Below are positions 26,547 through 36,955 of a stretch of 64,000 nt of DNA, one piece after another. The stretch is from Desulfobacteraceae bacterium (lineage in GTDB: Bacteria > Desulfobacterota > Desulfobacteria > Desulfobacterales > Desulfobacteraceae). Made by a program: the position numbers and the translations under genes. Position 1 is the first letter of the stretch, and every line of letters starts with the position of its first letter. Where the stretch lies: contig JADGFI010000001.1 of assembly GCA_016743945.1 (NCBI GenBank), forward strand, positions 124,001 through 188,000. The letters run 5' to 3'. The notes below the pieces were generated by a model, which was not told where the DNA came from, made no database searches, and saw nothing but the letters and a program-made list of their open reading frames with translations.

Positions 26547-29500
26547 TTATGCCCGACTGGAGATACGTTCCAGGAGGATGCCCAGTTTTTTAATGCGAAA
26601 GCGCAGGGTGCTGGGATGAAGTTTGAGTTTTTCCGCGGCACCGCCTTTTCCGTTGATTTTCCCCTGGGTCTGTTCGAGAATTCGAAGAATATGAGATCGT
26701 TCCATATCCTCCAGAGAGAGTTCCAAGGGGTCTATCGCCTGGGTCCGGGATTGGAACTGCACCTTGGGAATCTGAAGATGGGGGCCGTGGCTGAGGATCA
26801 CCCCCCGTTCGACAAGATTTTCCAATTCCCGGATGTTGCCCGGCCATGGATAGGTCAAAAGCCTGTCAATTTGTGCTTTGGAAATTTTGTGGGTCGGTTT
26901 GTTCAACTTTTCGGCGCTTTTGTTGAGAAAATACCGGGCCAGAAGGGGGATATCCTCTGGCCGGTTTCTTAAGGGGGGAATGTGGATAGGAAAAATATTC
27001 AGTCGATAGAAAAGATCCTCCCTGAACCGGCTGTTTTTTACCTCCTGCTTAAGATCTTTGTTGGTGGCGGTGATGAGTCTGAAATTTGACTGGATGGTTG
27101 TCTGGCTGCCCACCCGTTCGAACTCATGGTTTTGCAGTACCCTGAGCAAGCGCACCTGGATATAGGGAGGGAGATCTCCGATCTCGTCCAGGAAGAGACT
27201 GCCGGTGTCGGCCAGTTCAAACCGGCCCATCCGCTGCCGGGTGGCACCGGTAAAGGCCCCTTTTTCATGGCCAAATAATTCACTGGCAATGAGGCTTTCG
27301 GGCAGGGCGGCACAATTGACCCGGATAAAGGGACCCTCGGAGCGCAGGCTGTTCTGGTGAAGGGCTCTTGCCACCAATTCCTTGCCCACTCCGGTTTCTC
27401 CGGTGATGAGAACGGTGGTGTCTGTTTTTGAAACAGATTCCACCAGGGAAAAGACCTGTTGAATGGCCGGGCTTTTTCCAACGATTTCGCCCTGGGCCAG
27501 ATTTTTAAAAGAGTGTTTCTCATCGTATTTTTTTTCTTCTCTTTCCTTTTGATAAAGGGTCGCCAGGGTCTGGTAAACCCGGGCATTATCAATGGCAATG
27601 GCGGCCTGGGCGGCAAAGTAGTTTAAAATTTCCAGGTCTGATTCCTTGAACACACTCTGGAACAGCCGATTGTCGTGGTAGAGTACTCCGATCAACCGGT
27701 TTTTGAGCCGCATGGGAACACAGATCAGGGACCGTATCCTTTTGGTGACCCCATTCTTTGTATCCACAACCGGCTCGAAGATGCCGCCTTTTTTCGATCG
27801 CGCAATGCTTTTCACAATTTCCATGGAGGCTGCAAACTCCTTTGATGAAATCTGTTCCTGGGTCAGGTTTTTTGCCGCTTCCAAATGCAGGTCTCCGGGG
27901 TTTTTCCCGGCCAGAAATATGGCTCCCCGTTCCGCTGCGGTGATGCGGTTGACCGTTGAAATGATTTTTTCCAAAAAATCCTGGGTGCTTCTCATGTTGA
28001 TGATTTGCTGGCCCAGAATTAAAATCTCTTTGAGAAGCCCCCCCTGATCCGGGGAATCCTTGATCAGAAAAGAAAAATCATTTGGGATCAGATGTTCGTC
28101 AATGGCGGTAAGGATCTTGACCAGGGGCGTCGCTGTTTCCCGGGCCTGATTTTCCTGGCCGTTTCGCTGCATAAGGCGGGCCATGGACAATCCCACATGG
28201 GCCAGATAAGTTTGATGGCCGGCACAGGAAATTTTCTCCATGGCGCGTTTGTATACGTCAATCACATCCCTGGGCCGGGCATTCCGGGCTTCCATGGCAA
28301 GCCCCGTGTAATAGCCTGCCACCCCCTGCATGAAAATATTGTGGCTTTTTTTTGTCTGACTGAGTTCCTGTTCAAGACAGAAGTTTTTAATCTTTGGATA
28401 TTTTTTTTGTTCCATGGACCAGGCGATTTCCAATAAAAAGGAATCCTGGACCACCTGGAACCGGGTTTCTTTACTCAAAGCAAGGTATTGCCTGAGATAT
28501 GTTACAGACCTTTTATTGTCTTTGAGTCTGAAGTTGGCATGGGCAAGGGATAGGAGCACATAGATCCGTGATCGGCCGTTTTGGCTGACCATGGCTTCTT
28601 CCAGTGCTGTGTCGTAATAATGGATGGCCTCTTCAAAGCGGTTGAGGGTCCCTAGGAGGGATCCCATGGCAAGGGAGGCATAGGTGGCAATGGAAATATC
28701 GCCGGTTCGGGTGCAATGCTGGTGCACGACATCCACCATCCCCATTCCCTGGGTGATATCTCCGACAAGGCCCGATGCGTGACCTGCAATGAGTTTGGCC
28801 ATGCAGTCCAGCCGGCTTTCAGGCGGGGTCTCAATGGTTGGAACATAGGCATCATAGTTGGAAAAGGCTTCAAGAAAAGATCCCTGCCAATAGAGAAGAA
28901 ACATGTCAAATAATTTCATGGATCGAATCAGGGAAGGATTATCGGTTCCCCTGATCATGGTCCTGGCCAATTCAACCTGCTTCAAGGCCGCTTTATACTG
29001 CCCGAAAAACAATTCCTGGTGGGCCAAATGCAGGTGTAACAGGGGAAGAGCGGTCCTGTCTTTTAAGGTCGCGGCTTTGGCAATGGTTTTTTTTAATAGA
29101 GAGTGGGCCTGGTGGTAGCTCTGGCTTGTGGTCCAGATTTTGGCATATTGGAGGACGGTGTCCATGAAAAGCGTATCGGCCGTCTCTCCCCCGAGGTGTT
29201 CCAGGTCTTCCAGTGCCTTGTTATAATATGTTTTGGCGGCATCCGTGCACCAGGCTTTTCTTTGTTTGTTGCCCTCTTTGAGCAGCAGGCGGCAGCCGGG
29301 AACAGAGTTTCGTATTTTAAGCAAGTGTTTTGTTAATTGACTGTTTTTTCCCGGTATGTCGGGTAATTCCGATGACAGAATTTTCAGGGCCCGGGTATGG
29401 AGGTCATTGGCTTTTTTCGATGGCAGCAGGGATCTAAGATCCGAGAGCTTGTCCACATCCATGAAGTGGAATATGCCGGTGTCAAGGGTTTCCAGCCATT

Positions 29501-29639
29501 GGTTTTCACACCCATATTCCAGGGCAGACAAAACCACCAAGGCTTTTTCCCCGGTTAGATCGATAACCCAGTCAATGGAAAAGTCGTCTTCAAAGATAGA
29601 GGCATAGCTCAAGATGTCCATTCTGCTGTCTTTTGCCAT
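26547..29639 (-). CDS. Sigma-54 activator with TPR-like, GAF and AAA+ domains
   Basis: 1030 residues. Residues 1-520 are helical repeats of TPR type (for example [17 protein letters not shown]), a GAF domain follows (about 545-690, AERGAIFLA to [15 protein letters not shown]), then the AAA+ domain with Walker [16 protein letters not shown] (near 745), the sigma-54 contact loop GAFTGA (near 795) and a C-terminal Fis-type HTH. There is no receiver domain, so it senses a ligand or protein rather than phosphorylation. It is second in an operon after a MarR regulator and converges on fadD-maoC, whose sigma-54 promoter is its most likely target (inference). AAAGGA precedes the ATG. Confidence 0.94.
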   Translation of the reverse strand: MAKDSRMDILSYASIFEDDFSIDWVIDLTGEKALVVLSALEYGCENQWLETLDTGIFHFMDVDKLSDLRSLLPSKKANDLHTRALKILSSELPDIPGKNSQLTKHLLKIRNSVPGCRLLLKEGNKQRKAWCTDAAKTYYNKALEDLEHLGGETADTLFMDTVLQYAKIWTTSQSYHQAHSLLKKTIAKAATLKDRTALPLLHLHLAHQELFFGQYKAALKQVELARTMIRGTDNPSLIRSMKLFDMFLLYWQGSFLEAFSNYDAYVPTIETPPESRLDCMAKLIAGHASGLVGDITQGMGMVDVVHQHCTRTGDISIATYASLAMGSLLGTLNRFEEAIHYYDTALEEAMVSQNGRSRIYVLLSLAHANFRLKDNKRSVTYLRQYLALSKETRFQVVQDSFLLEIAWSMEQKKYPKIKNFCLEQELSQTKKSHNIFMQGVAGYYTGLAMEARNARPRDVIDVYKRAMEKISCAGHQTYLAHVGLSMARLMQRNGQENQARETATPLVKILTAIDEHLIPNDFSFLIKDSPDQGGLLKEILILGQQIINMRSTQDFLEKIISTVNRITAAERGAIFLAGKNPGDLHLEAAKNLTQEQISSKEFAASMEIVKSIARSKKGGIFEPVVDTKNGVTKRIRSLICVPMRLKNRLIGVLYHDNRLFQSVFKESDLEILNYFAAQAAIAIDNARVYQTLATLYQKEREEKKYDEKHSFKNLAQGEIVGKSPAIQQVFSLVESVSKTDTTVLITGETGVGKELVARALHQNSLRSEGPFIRVNCAALPESLIASELFGHEKGAFTGATRQRMGRFELADTGSLFLDEIGDLPPYIQVRLLRVLQNHEFERVGSQTTIQSNFRLITATNKDLKQEVKNSRFREDLFYRLNIFPIHIPPLRNRPEDIPLLARYFLNKSAEKLNKPTHKISKAQIDRLLTYPWPGNIRELENLVERGVILSHGPHLQIPKVQFQSRTQAIDPLELSLEDMERSHILRILEQTQGKINGKGGAAEKLKLHPSTLRFRIKKLGILLERISSRA

Positions 29640-29681
29640 TGGTTTCCTTTGTATTAAGGTCCGGAAAAAGCGCTGTGCCGT

Positions 29682-30137
29682 TCAAGGGGAATCGGGTATT
29701 TCAAGAATTTTTCCCATTGAAAGTGCGGTGTTAAAAAATCCTTTGATTTCATCGGCATCAAAGCGGGTAAGATTTTTTGATATGATATCAAAGGAATTAT
29801 TTTCAACGGCCTGGACCATATGTTCCCCCTCGGGTTCCAGGGAAACAAGCACGATGCGTTTGTCTTTGGAATCTTTTTTTCTTGAAATCACATTTTTGGC
29901 AATCAACCGGTCCACCATTCGTGTGGCAGTGCTGATGGGCATCTGCATTTCCCTGGAAATGGCTCCCATTGTTGACGGGGAGTTCCTGCGTAAAAACTGG
30001 AGCAGGAAAATGGTGTCAAAATTCAAACCAAATTGACGAACCTTGGTCTGTTCAAATTTATAAATGGCACGGAAACAACGAATAATAGCGGCATCAAACT
30101 CCTGCCGGGATATTTTCATGGGGGCAATGGAGGTCAT
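29682..30137 (-). CDS. MarR-family transcriptional regulator
   Basis: 151 residues with a winged HTH: MGAISREMQMPISTATRMVDRLI is the recognition region and KKDSKDKRIVLVSLEPEG the wing with the conserved Asp-x-Arg. MarR proteins usually repress their own promoter and release on binding a small acid or CoA ester. Two direct copies of a 16-bp palindromic site lie 22-60 bases upstream and probably form its own operator. It precedes the sigma-54 activator by 42 bases in the same direction. The ATG has no clear ribosome site; an internal ATG at 30119 is an alternative. Confidence 0.9.
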   Translation of the reverse strand: MTSIAPMKISRQEFDAAIIRCFRAIYKFEQTKVRQFGLNFDTIFLLQFLRRNSPSTMGAISREMQMPISTATRMVDRLIAKNVISRKKDSKDKRIVLVSLEPEGEHMVQAVENNSFDIISKNLTRFDADEIKGFFNTALSMGKILEIPDSP

Positions 30138-30159
30138 GAATTAGAATTAGAGCATTTGC

Positions 30160-30197
30160 TTGCGCATTGCAAGTATTTTATTTGCGCATTGCAAGTA
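30160..30197. promoter_or_regulatory. Tandem MarR-type operators
   Basis: The 16-mer TTGCGCATTGCAAGTA occurs at 30160-30175 and again at 30182-30197. Each has a TTGC/GCAA inverted core. The 22-bp period places both on the same DNA face. A weaker partial copy (CTTGCAAT) occurs at 30248. Located directly upstream of the marR gene and between it and the rightward kinase gene. Confidence 0.7.
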
Positions 30198-30330
30198 AAG
30201 GCGTTCATCTGGTAACCAGGTTTGGTTTGGGTGACTTCCCCTTTCTGCTTGCAATCAATTAAAAAGGATAGTATCTAATTTTTTATTAATAATAAAAAGC
30301 GGATTAGGTCAAAAAATTAGGATAATATTG

Positions 30331-30834
30331 ATGGAAATTAAAAATAACCTTGCTTTAATAGGAATGCCTGCCGTGGGCAAGAGTACGGTGGGGGTGCTGC
30401 TGGCAAAAAAACTGGGATTTGCGTTTTTAGATACCGATATTCTGATCCAGACAAAAGAGAAGATGACCCTTGCCCAGATTATTTCGGAGAAAGGACTGGA
30501 ACGGTTTCTCGAAATTGAGGAATCCCATCTATTAAGCCTTGACTGTTCACAGCACCTCATTGCCACCGGTGGCAGCGTGATCTACAAGAAAAAAGCCATG
30601 GCACACCTTGCACAAACAGCGACCATCATCTATCTTTATGTGGACCTGGATATTCTGGCAAACCGGCTGTCCGATGTGATTGAACGGGGGGTTGCCATAG
30701 ACCCTGGAAAGGGGATTGATGACCTTTACAAAGAGAGAACTCCCTTGTATGATAAATTTTGGGATATAAAGATTGATTGCGGGGTTAAGACCCCGGCACA
30801 GGTTGTAACCGCCATTGAACAATATCTGATATAA
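30331..30834 (+). CDS. Shikimate-kinase-family protein
   Basis: 167 residues, P-loop small-molecule kinase. Walker A GMPAVGKST, DTD (Mg/shikimate Asp) at about residue 33, GG loop in IATGGSVI and a late ERTPLYDK arginine all match shikimate kinase. However, the shikimate-binding Arg of the FRxxE motif is replaced: the segment reads ERFLEIEES, and the lid region reads ERGVAIDPGKG rather than RPLL. It may therefore phosphorylate a different substrate. No other aromatic-pathway gene is nearby. ATG 30331 chosen over a TTG three bases earlier. It is followed 29 bases later by an HTH-PBP regulator. Confidence 0.8.
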   Translation: MEIKNNLALIGMPAVGKSTVGVLLAKKLGFAFLDTDILIQTKEKMTLAQIISEKGLERFLEIEESHLLSLDCSQHLIATGGSVIYKKKAMAHLAQTATIIYLYVDLDILANRLSDVIERGVAIDPGKGIDDLYKERTPLYDKFWDIKIDCGVKTPAQVVTAIEQYLI

Positions 30835-30863
30835 AATTTGGCATAAATACCAGGAGGAGAGTT

Positions 30864-31808
30864 ATGGGCGAGATGCTGACCACAAAACAGGTGGCGCTAT
30901 TTTTAAGTGTAAATGAAAAAATGGTCTATACGCTTATTGCTGAAAAAGGCCTTCCTGCTTCCAAGGTAACGGGTAAATGGTTGTTTCCCATCGATCTGGT
31001 CCGGCAATGGGTTGAGACCGGGACGGAAAATTATCCGGAGATGGCAAAGCTGCCTCCCTACCATGGCTTGGTTCTCATTGCCGGATCCAACGATCTTTTG
31101 TTGGATAAAATTATTTCTACCTTTAATCTCAAGCATGAGGATCATATGGCCATGTTTGGTCTTGCCGGCTCCATGGGAGGGCTTAAGGCGTTGCGTCAGA
31201 ACCTTTGTCATATTGCCGCAAGCCATTTGGTGGCGGATAACAAGGAGTATAATTTTCCTTTTATTCAAGATGAAATGACCCCAATGCCTGCGGTGGTGAA
31301 TTTTTGTTTGCGGGAGCAGGGGCTTTTGGTTCAAAAGGGGAATCCTGAGCATATTCAATCTGTCAACGATTTGAAACAGCCCCATATAAAAATGGTGAAT
31401 CGCATGTTGGGAACCGGTACCCGTCAACTTTTTGATAAGGAGTTGAAAAAAGCCGGTATCAAAGGGGAAATTCTGGACGGGTATGACAACTGCCTGTCAC
31501 GGCACATGGATATAGGGCTTGCGATTTTAACAGGAAAGGCCCAGGCAGGGCCCGGTATTAAGCCGGTTGCCACACTTCTGGGCCTTGATTTTATACCCCT
31601 GTGCTGGGAACGCTTTGATCTGCTGATTGGTAAAGACCGGTTTTTTGACCAGGGAATTCAGCTTTTTCTTTCCCTGTTAAAGGGCAAGGTCATTCAGGCG
31701 ACTGCCAAAGAATACGGTGGATATGACCTTTCTATTACCGGGAAAATGGTTTATCCTGAGCCGGCCATCAACCAAGAGAATTTGATATCCAAGGATGCTC
31801 TGGGATAG
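30864..31808 (+). CDS. HTH regulator fused to a periplasmic-binding-like domain
   Basis: 314 residues. Residues 1-55 are an excisionase/MerR-like winged helix (LTTKQVALFLSVNEKMVYTLI ... VTGKWLFPIDLVRQWV). The rest is a cytoplasmic type-2 periplasmic-binding-protein-like domain (LVLIAGSNDLLLDKII, VNRMLGTGTRQLFDKEL, LAILTGKAQAGPGIKPVATLLGL). One-component regulators of this build (HTH plus PBP-like) are common in sulfate reducers and some sense molybdate or tungstate; here the ligand is unknown. AGGAGAG ribosome site. It follows the shikimate-kinase-like gene and may be co-transcribed. Confidence 0.82.
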   Translation: MGEMLTTKQVALFLSVNEKMVYTLIAEKGLPASKVTGKWLFPIDLVRQWVETGTENYPEMAKLPPYHGLVLIAGSNDLLLDKIISTFNLKHEDHMAMFGLAGSMGGLKALRQNLCHIAASHLVADNKEYNFPFIQDEMTPMPAVVNFCLREQGLLVQKGNPEHIQSVNDLKQPHIKMVNRMLGTGTRQLFDKELKKAGIKGEILDGYDNCLSRHMDIGLAILTGKAQAGPGIKPVATLLGLDFIPLCWERFDLLIGKDRFFDQGIQLFLSLLKGKVIQATAKEYGGYDLSITGKMVYPEPAINQENLISKDALG

Positions 31809-32128
31809 GAAGACTCCTGTTTTATGTCCAAGATATTCGACTGTTTTAGTATGTCCCAAAGATTGGATTCGTCCAAAAATCATAACCGTTAAGCGCTTGC
31901 TTTATTTTTCACTATCCAAAAACTTCTTTTTTTAGTAAGAACGGTGTTTACACACTATTAATAAACACAGGAGACACCCACGAAGGTATTCATTAAAAAT
32001 AAAAATAAAAAGCCTGTCCGGTCTGTCTGTTCAACCATAAACAAGATGGAATAATTTATGGTAAAATAAGCCGGCTAAAGGGTTCTCGGGAATAAAAACA
32101 GCAGGATTTATGTATCACAGGAGGATTT
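31809..32128. other. 320-bp intergenic region
   Basis: AT-rich, precedes the acyl-CoA ligase gene. No gene, strong hairpin or clear promoter could be picked out; only a good ribosome site (AGGAGG) at the right end. Confidence 0.4.
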
Positions 32129-33916
32129 ATGCAGTTTAAGGATTATCCCAATTTTCATCAATTGCTCTGCGAGACCGTTGACACTTACGCAAACGAACCT
32201 GCTTACCGGTGGTTTGATAAAAACGCCAATGCCACGTCTGTTACATGGCAGCAATTTTATGACCAGGTCAAATCAGTGTCAAAAAGCCTTATTGCCCTGG
32301 GCGTTGAACGAGACGATAAGATCAATATTTTGAGCTATACTTGTTATAGATGGGTTTTGACCGATATTGCCAGCATGAGCGTGGGGGTTGGAACCGTTGG
32401 TATTTATCAATCCAACCTGGCCCCTGATTGTGAATATATCATCAACCATTCCGATGCTGTTCTTGTCTTTGCCGAAAATCTGTCCCAATTGGATAAACTG
32501 CTCAAGATTAAAAACGATATCCCCCATATTCGTAAGGTTATCTTGTTTAATGGTGAAGTTGAGAAAGACGACTGGGTCATCACCTATGACCAATTTTTGG
32601 CCCTTGGACGAGAGATTGACGATAAGGCCTTTGAAGAAAGGATTGATCAGGTCACGGCCAAGGATACAGCCGGGATCGTATACACTTCCGGTACCACGGG
32701 GGTACCCAAAGGCGTGGTCCTCACCCATGACAACATAACCTCTACCTGCCAATCCGTTTATCACTGTGCAGATTTCAAAGACGGTGAAGATATGTTTGTC
32801 TTTCTTCCCCTGGCCCATATTTTTGCCAGGACCAGCTGTTATACGGCCATAAAAACCGGCCACCGGACTACCTTTGCCCGGAGTATCGATACCCTGCTGG
32901 ATGATTTCGCATTGGCCGCCCCCCACTGGTTTGTCAGCGTGCCCCGGGTATTTGAAAAAATACATACCAAAATTATTAGCGGTGCAGAAGCAAAGGGAGG
33001 GGCAGCAGAAAAGATATTCAACTGGGCCTGTCAGATCGGCGCCCAGGTCAGCAATAAAAAATTGGCAGGCCAACCCATCCCCATTGGCCTGGGGCTAAAG
33101 TATAAATTGGCGACCAAACTGGTTTTTTCTAAAATACAAAAAGCCTTGGGCGGTAATGTCAAATGGTGCATCAGCGGGGCTGCTCCCCTGAATCCTGAGA
33201 TAGCGAAATTCTTCCATGCAGCCGGGCTTTTGATCCTGGAAGGACTCGGTATGACAGAGAATACATCCTTTTCCAATGTCAACCGACCGGACAATTACGG
33301 TTTCGGCGTGGTGGGGGCTCCGGGTGTCGGCCTGTTCCATAAAATAGCTGATGATGGAGAGGTTCTTTTGTCAGGGAGAAACGTCATGAAAGAATATTAT
33401 AAGATGCCCGAAGAAACCGCAGGCACTTTTACCGATGATGGTTGGCTTAAAACAGGGGACATTGGAGAAATCGATGCGAACAATGTCCTGAAAATCACGG
33501 ATCGAAAAAAGGATCTCATCATTACTGCCGGCGGTAAAAACATCGCCCCCTCCCGCATTGAAGGGATAATGACAACCTCAAAATATATTAACCAGGTCTG
33601 TGTGGTGGGTGACAAAAGGAAATACCTTTCCGCTGTGGTGGCCCTGGATGAGGAAAATATCAAAGCCTATGCAGACACCCATCGGATTGCCCATGAAACT
33701 ATTTCAGATTTGGTGGGACACCCGGATATTAAGGCCTTGATCGATTCTGAAATAAAAAGTAAAAATCAGAGCCTGCCCTCCTTTGAGACCCTCAAACGCG
33801 TGACCATTGTGCCTGAGTTTACCATTGAGAATGCCATGATGACCCCGACCTTCAAACTTAAAAAGAATATCATCTTTAAAAATTATGAGGATGATATCGA
33901 AACCATGTACGGGTAA
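32129..33916 (+). CDS. Long-chain acyl-CoA synthetase (AMP-forming), second copy
   Basis: 595 residues. ATP motif GIVYTSGTTGVPKGVVL, adenylate motif GLGMTENTSFSNVN, and WLKTGDIGEIDANNVLK followed by ITDRKKDLIITAGGKNI are present, plus the C-terminal catalytic region. It makes acyl-CoA from fatty acids. AGGAGG lies eight bases before the ATG. It stands alone and is roughly one-third to one-half identical by eye to the ligase at 24186, with a different promoter, so the two likely serve different chain lengths or conditions. Confidence 0.93.
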   Translation: MQFKDYPNFHQLLCETVDTYANEPAYRWFDKNANATSVTWQQFYDQVKSVSKSLIALGVERDDKINILSYTCYRWVLTDIASMSVGVGTVGIYQSNLAPDCEYIINHSDAVLVFAENLSQLDKLLKIKNDIPHIRKVILFNGEVEKDDWVITYDQFLALGREIDDKAFEERIDQVTAKDTAGIVYTSGTTGVPKGVVLTHDNITSTCQSVYHCADFKDGEDMFVFLPLAHIFARTSCYTAIKTGHRTTFARSIDTLLDDFALAAPHWFVSVPRVFEKIHTKIISGAEAKGGAAEKIFNWACQIGAQVSNKKLAGQPIPIGLGLKYKLATKLVFSKIQKALGGNVKWCISGAAPLNPEIAKFFHAAGLLILEGLGMTENTSFSNVNRPDNYGFGVVGAPGVGLFHKIADDGEVLLSGRNVMKEYYKMPEETAGTFTDDGWLKTGDIGEIDANNVLKITDRKKDLIITAGGKNIAPSRIEGIMTTSKYINQVCVVGDKRKYLSAVVALDEENIKAYADTHRIAHETISDLVGHPDIKALIDSEIKSKNQSLPSFETLKRVTIVPEFTIENAMMTPTFKLKKNIIFKNYEDDIETMYG

Positions 33917-33951
33917 TGACAGGCTTTTCGTTCATGCTTAACAACCCAACA

Positions 33952-33978
33952 GCGGTGCCAGGCAATGCCAGGCACCGC
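33952..33978. terminator. Hairpin between convergent ligase and chemoreceptor genes
   Basis: GCGGTGCC (33952) pairs with GGCACCGC (to 33978) around an 11-base loop, in the 90-bp gap between two convergent genes. Probably a bidirectional terminator although T-runs are weak. Confidence 0.45.
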
Positions 33979-34007
33979 CATACCAAATCTTTCCATGGCC
34001 AGATCCC

Positions 34008-36179
34008 TCAAACCTTGAACTTGCCCATCATCTCGGAAAGTTTACTGGCAAGGCCGGACAGATCATTGGCCTTTGTCTTCACCTGGGAACTTGAGTCTGT
34101 CATCTGAACTGCAGACTGGGTTACCACAGAAATTTCTTCGGAAACCCCCTGGGACGCAACGGATCCCTGGGCAATATTTTCATTGACCTCGCCAATCCCC
34201 AGGGACGCCTGGGATACATTATCGGCAATTTCCTTTGTGGTGGCAGATTGTTCTTCAACGGCGGTGGCAATGGTGGACACAATTTCATTGATCTGTGTCA
34301 CCACCCGGGTAATATTGGAAATTTCCTTGATGGTCCCGTCTGTGGAGGTTTGAATACCCGCTACCCGCTCTTTGATGGCATTGGAGGCTTCGGCGGTTTG
34401 GCTGGCCAGATCCTTAATCTCATTGGCCACGACCGCAAATCCCTTACCGGCTTCCCCGGCCCGGGCGGCTTCAATGGTGGCATTTAAGGCCAGCAAATTG
34501 ACCTGGGAAGAAATGTCGGTAATGGTTTCCACCACCGTAAAAATTTCCTTGGCAGATACACCGAGTTCATCCACCTGGCCGGTGGCATGTTCGGTCTGGC
34601 CAACGGCATCCATTGTAATATTCCTGGCTTTTTCGGCATTCTGGGCAATCTCATTGATGGTGGAGGTCATTTCCTCTGTCGCCGAAGAAACCATGTTGAT
34701 GTTGGTGGAAGCCTCCTCCATGGCCGCTGCCATGGAGGTCATATTGGCGGTCATCTCTTCGGATGCGGCAGCCACCGACTCTGCCCGTCCAGATGTATCT
34801 TGAGCCGCCAGATTCATCTGGTCCGAGATACCGGACAGAGAGGTGGATGACTCGGTAAGGGCCTGGCTATCTGACTTGATATTGCTGATCATGGACTGGA
34901 TGTTTTCTATGAATTTATTAAAATACTCGGCCAGTTCCTGGGTTTCGTCACCGGAACTATCATCAATTCGTTTGGTCAGGTCCCCTTTGCCCTGGGCAAT
35001 TTCCTTGAGCATCTCAATAATATTGTGGATGGGACCCACCACTCCCTTGGCAACAACAAAATAGGACACCAACAAAGAGAGAAGAATAATGACCACCACA
35101 ACAGAAATCATTTTAATGCTGGCCTTGGAAACATTCGTTTTAACCATGCGGCCCTGCTCTGCCACCACCGCATCAATGTCATTGGTATAGATTCCGGTGC
35201 CGATGATCCAGTCCCAATCCGCCAATTTCCGGTTGAAGGCGGTTTTGGGCAAAGGGTCATCAGATCCGGGTTTGGGGAAGTAATAGGTGGAAAACCCTCC
35301 CTGCTCATTCGCATCTGCAGCTTTGATAATGTCTCGAACAAGAAAATTGCCTTTCGTGTCTTTGAGATCGTAAAAGTTTTTCCCCTCTCGTTCGGGTTTC
35401 GGGGGCAGCAATACACAGGTTCCCTTGGAATCATAAATAAAAAAGTATCCACTATTGTCTTTGCCGTAACGGATGGAACCAATACTCTGGAGAGCACGTT
35501 GTTTTGACTGCTCTTTTGTGGATTCCAGGTAAACCCCGCCACCGATAATCCATCCCCAGGGTTTGAACAGCTTGACATAGGAAATTTTATCCATTGGATC
35601 CTCAAACCCGGGTTTGGGCCATTTGTAATCCACAAAGCCTGCTCCGTCCCGTTTGGCCACCTCATCCATTTTCTTGAAAAAAAGACTGCCGTCGGGATCT
35701 TTCAGCCCCATCAGATTTTTCCCGTTCAAAGAGGGATTGATAGGGTGGTGTACCATATCGCCCTTTGTGTCTTGAATCCAGAAATATCCTTTCCCATCCT
35801 TTCCCCAGCGCATTTTATCAATGATTTTGATGGCCGCCTGTTTCCTATCTTCCACACTTAACCCGTCATCGCCACTGGTGGATTCAAAAACAGAAATCGC
35901 CTGATCCACCACGGCTTTTACGTTATCTCCGTATTCTTTCCGAATGGTGTTTTTATCCCGGGAGGCGTCCAGGCGCTCTTTTGCAATGGTAAAAGCAGAA
36001 TTTACCAAATCCTTGATCTGTGCTTTTTTTTCGCCCATCATACCATTGCTGTAGCTCTGGATGGCAAACTCTCCTCCTTTTTTCAAAGAAGAGACAGACA
36101 ATAACACGGATGCACCCCCCACCAGAATCAGTGCCGCGATGATCAAAAGATTTACTTTTGTGCCGATGTTAAGTTTCAT
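34008..36179 (-). CDS. Methyl-accepting chemotaxis protein with tandem Cache sensor
   Basis: 723 residues. Membrane helix at 12-32, then a large periplasmic region holding two similar sCache_2-type modules (each with a G-K-D-G/N-x-G-Y-F-W/F core, and ending W-I-I-G-G/T-G-x-Y), a second membrane helix (about 352-372), HAMP, and a long signalling coiled coil. The hairpin tip carries [31 protein letters not shown], the CheA/CheW contact. There is no C-terminal CheR pentapeptide. Ligands of such double-Cache receptors are often small organic acids, but nothing here fixes the ligand. Single gene. Confidence 0.95.
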   Translation of the reverse strand: MKLNIGTKVNLLIIAALILVGGASVLLSVSSLKKGGEFAIQSYSNGMMGEKKAQIKDLVNSAFTIAKERLDASRDKNTIRKEYGDNVKAVVDQAISVFESTSGDDGLSVEDRKQAAIKIIDKMRWGKDGKGYFWIQDTKGDMVHHPINPSLNGKNLMGLKDPDGSLFFKKMDEVAKRDGAGFVDYKWPKPGFEDPMDKISYVKLFKPWGWIIGGGVYLESTKEQSKQRALQSIGSIRYGKDNSGYFFIYDSKGTCVLLPPKPEREGKNFYDLKDTKGNFLVRDIIKAADANEQGGFSTYYFPKPGSDDPLPKTAFNRKLADWDWIIGTGIYTNDIDAVVAEQGRMVKTNVSKASIKMISVVVVIILLSLLVSYFVVAKGVVGPIHNIIEMLKEIAQGKGDLTKRIDDSSGDETQELAEYFNKFIENIQSMISNIKSDSQALTESSTSLSGISDQMNLAAQDTSGRAESVAAASEEMTANMTSMAAAMEEASTNINMVSSATEEMTSTINEIAQNAEKARNITMDAVGQTEHATGQVDELGVSAKEIFTVVETITDISSQVNLLALNATIEAARAGEAGKGFAVVANEIKDLASQTAEASNAIKERVAGIQTSTDGTIKEISNITRVVTQINEIVSTIATAVEEQSATTKEIADNVSQASLGIGEVNENIAQGSVASQGVSEEISVVTQSAVQMTDSSSQVKTKANDLSGLASKLSEMMGKFKV

Positions 36180-36559
36180 ACACGATCCTCCTTTTTGGGA
36201 AAAGAGAGCTTTGCTGTTATAAAAAACGATTTTATAAAATAGATGTTATCTTAAGGTGTGGCGATATCTTATCACATTGACATTATGAAATACAATGTTT
36301 TCAAAAACATAGCGGCGGATCCACCCCTCCTTAGGTAAGAAGATTTCCCGGATCCAGGCGGATACCCATCTGGGCGATTGTCCATGGAATCTTCTGGCTT
36401 TATTTACCCTGCCTTGATTATAGGCGTGGTTGCATTGGCGAATTAATGCCTTATCATTTAAATGATTTTAAGTTATAATATTGAAAATAGTGAATTCATC
36501 AATTGAATGGGCACGAATGAATAGACACGAAGGAATAAGGAATAAGCAGGGAGGAAATA
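36180..36559. other. 380-bp divergent intergenic region
   Basis: Lies between the leftward chemoreceptor and the rightward NifX-like gene and must hold both promoters. No gene. A GGATCC-flanked segment (about 36315-36356) gives a weak inverted repeat; no clear known motif. Confidence 0.4.
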
Positions 36560-36955
36560 ATGAAAATAGCATTTCCAATAACAACGGATAACGGGCTAAA
36601 CAGCTTGATAAGCGAGCGCTTCGGTGTTGCCGAAAAATTTATGATCCTGGACCTTGAGACCCGAGAGGGTGAGGTTGTGGTCAATCAAAAACGTATTGAA
36701 GGGAACACCTCTTGCAAAACCGGGGTCTTTGACAAGGAGACAATTGTAGACGCTGTGGTCACCCGCTGTATCGGAGATGGCTCCCTGCGGGGGCTGACCA
36801 CCGCCAATATCAAAGTATATGCGGCCCAGTCAGAGTCCATCGCCGAAAACCTGGACCTCATGAAAAATGGTGAGCTAAAACTGTTTCATATATTTGACCT
36901 CTGCCAGGGAAAAAAGAACAAAAAAGAAGGCGGCTGCGGGCACCACGACGGATGA
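36560..36955 (+). CDS. NifX/NifB-type iron-molybdenum cofactor-binding protein
   Basis: 131 residues, a single domain of the dinitrogenase FeMo-cofactor family (RNase H-like fold): MKIAFPITTDNGLNSLISERFG at the start is cut here to its pattern of a beta strand, a D/N-rich loop and SERFG, followed by VVTRCIGDGSLRGL. Members bind Fe-S or FeMo-type clusters as carriers; many occur without nitrogenase. The Cys/His tail (GGCGHHDG) could bind metal. No nif gene lies nearby. Strong AGGGAGGA ribosome site. Its stop overlaps the next gene (ATGA). Confidence 0.85.
   Translation: MKIAFPITTDNGLNSLISERFGVAEKFMILDLETREGEVVVNQKRIEGNTSCKTGVFDKETIVDAVVTRCIGDGSLRGLTTANIKVYAAQSESIAENLDLMKNGELKLFHIFDLCQGKKNKKEGGCGHHDG

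Noticed and set aside
36560-36955. Evidence of nitrogen fixation
   Set aside because: NifX/NifB-type small proteins are common without nitrogenase and no nif structural gene is near.
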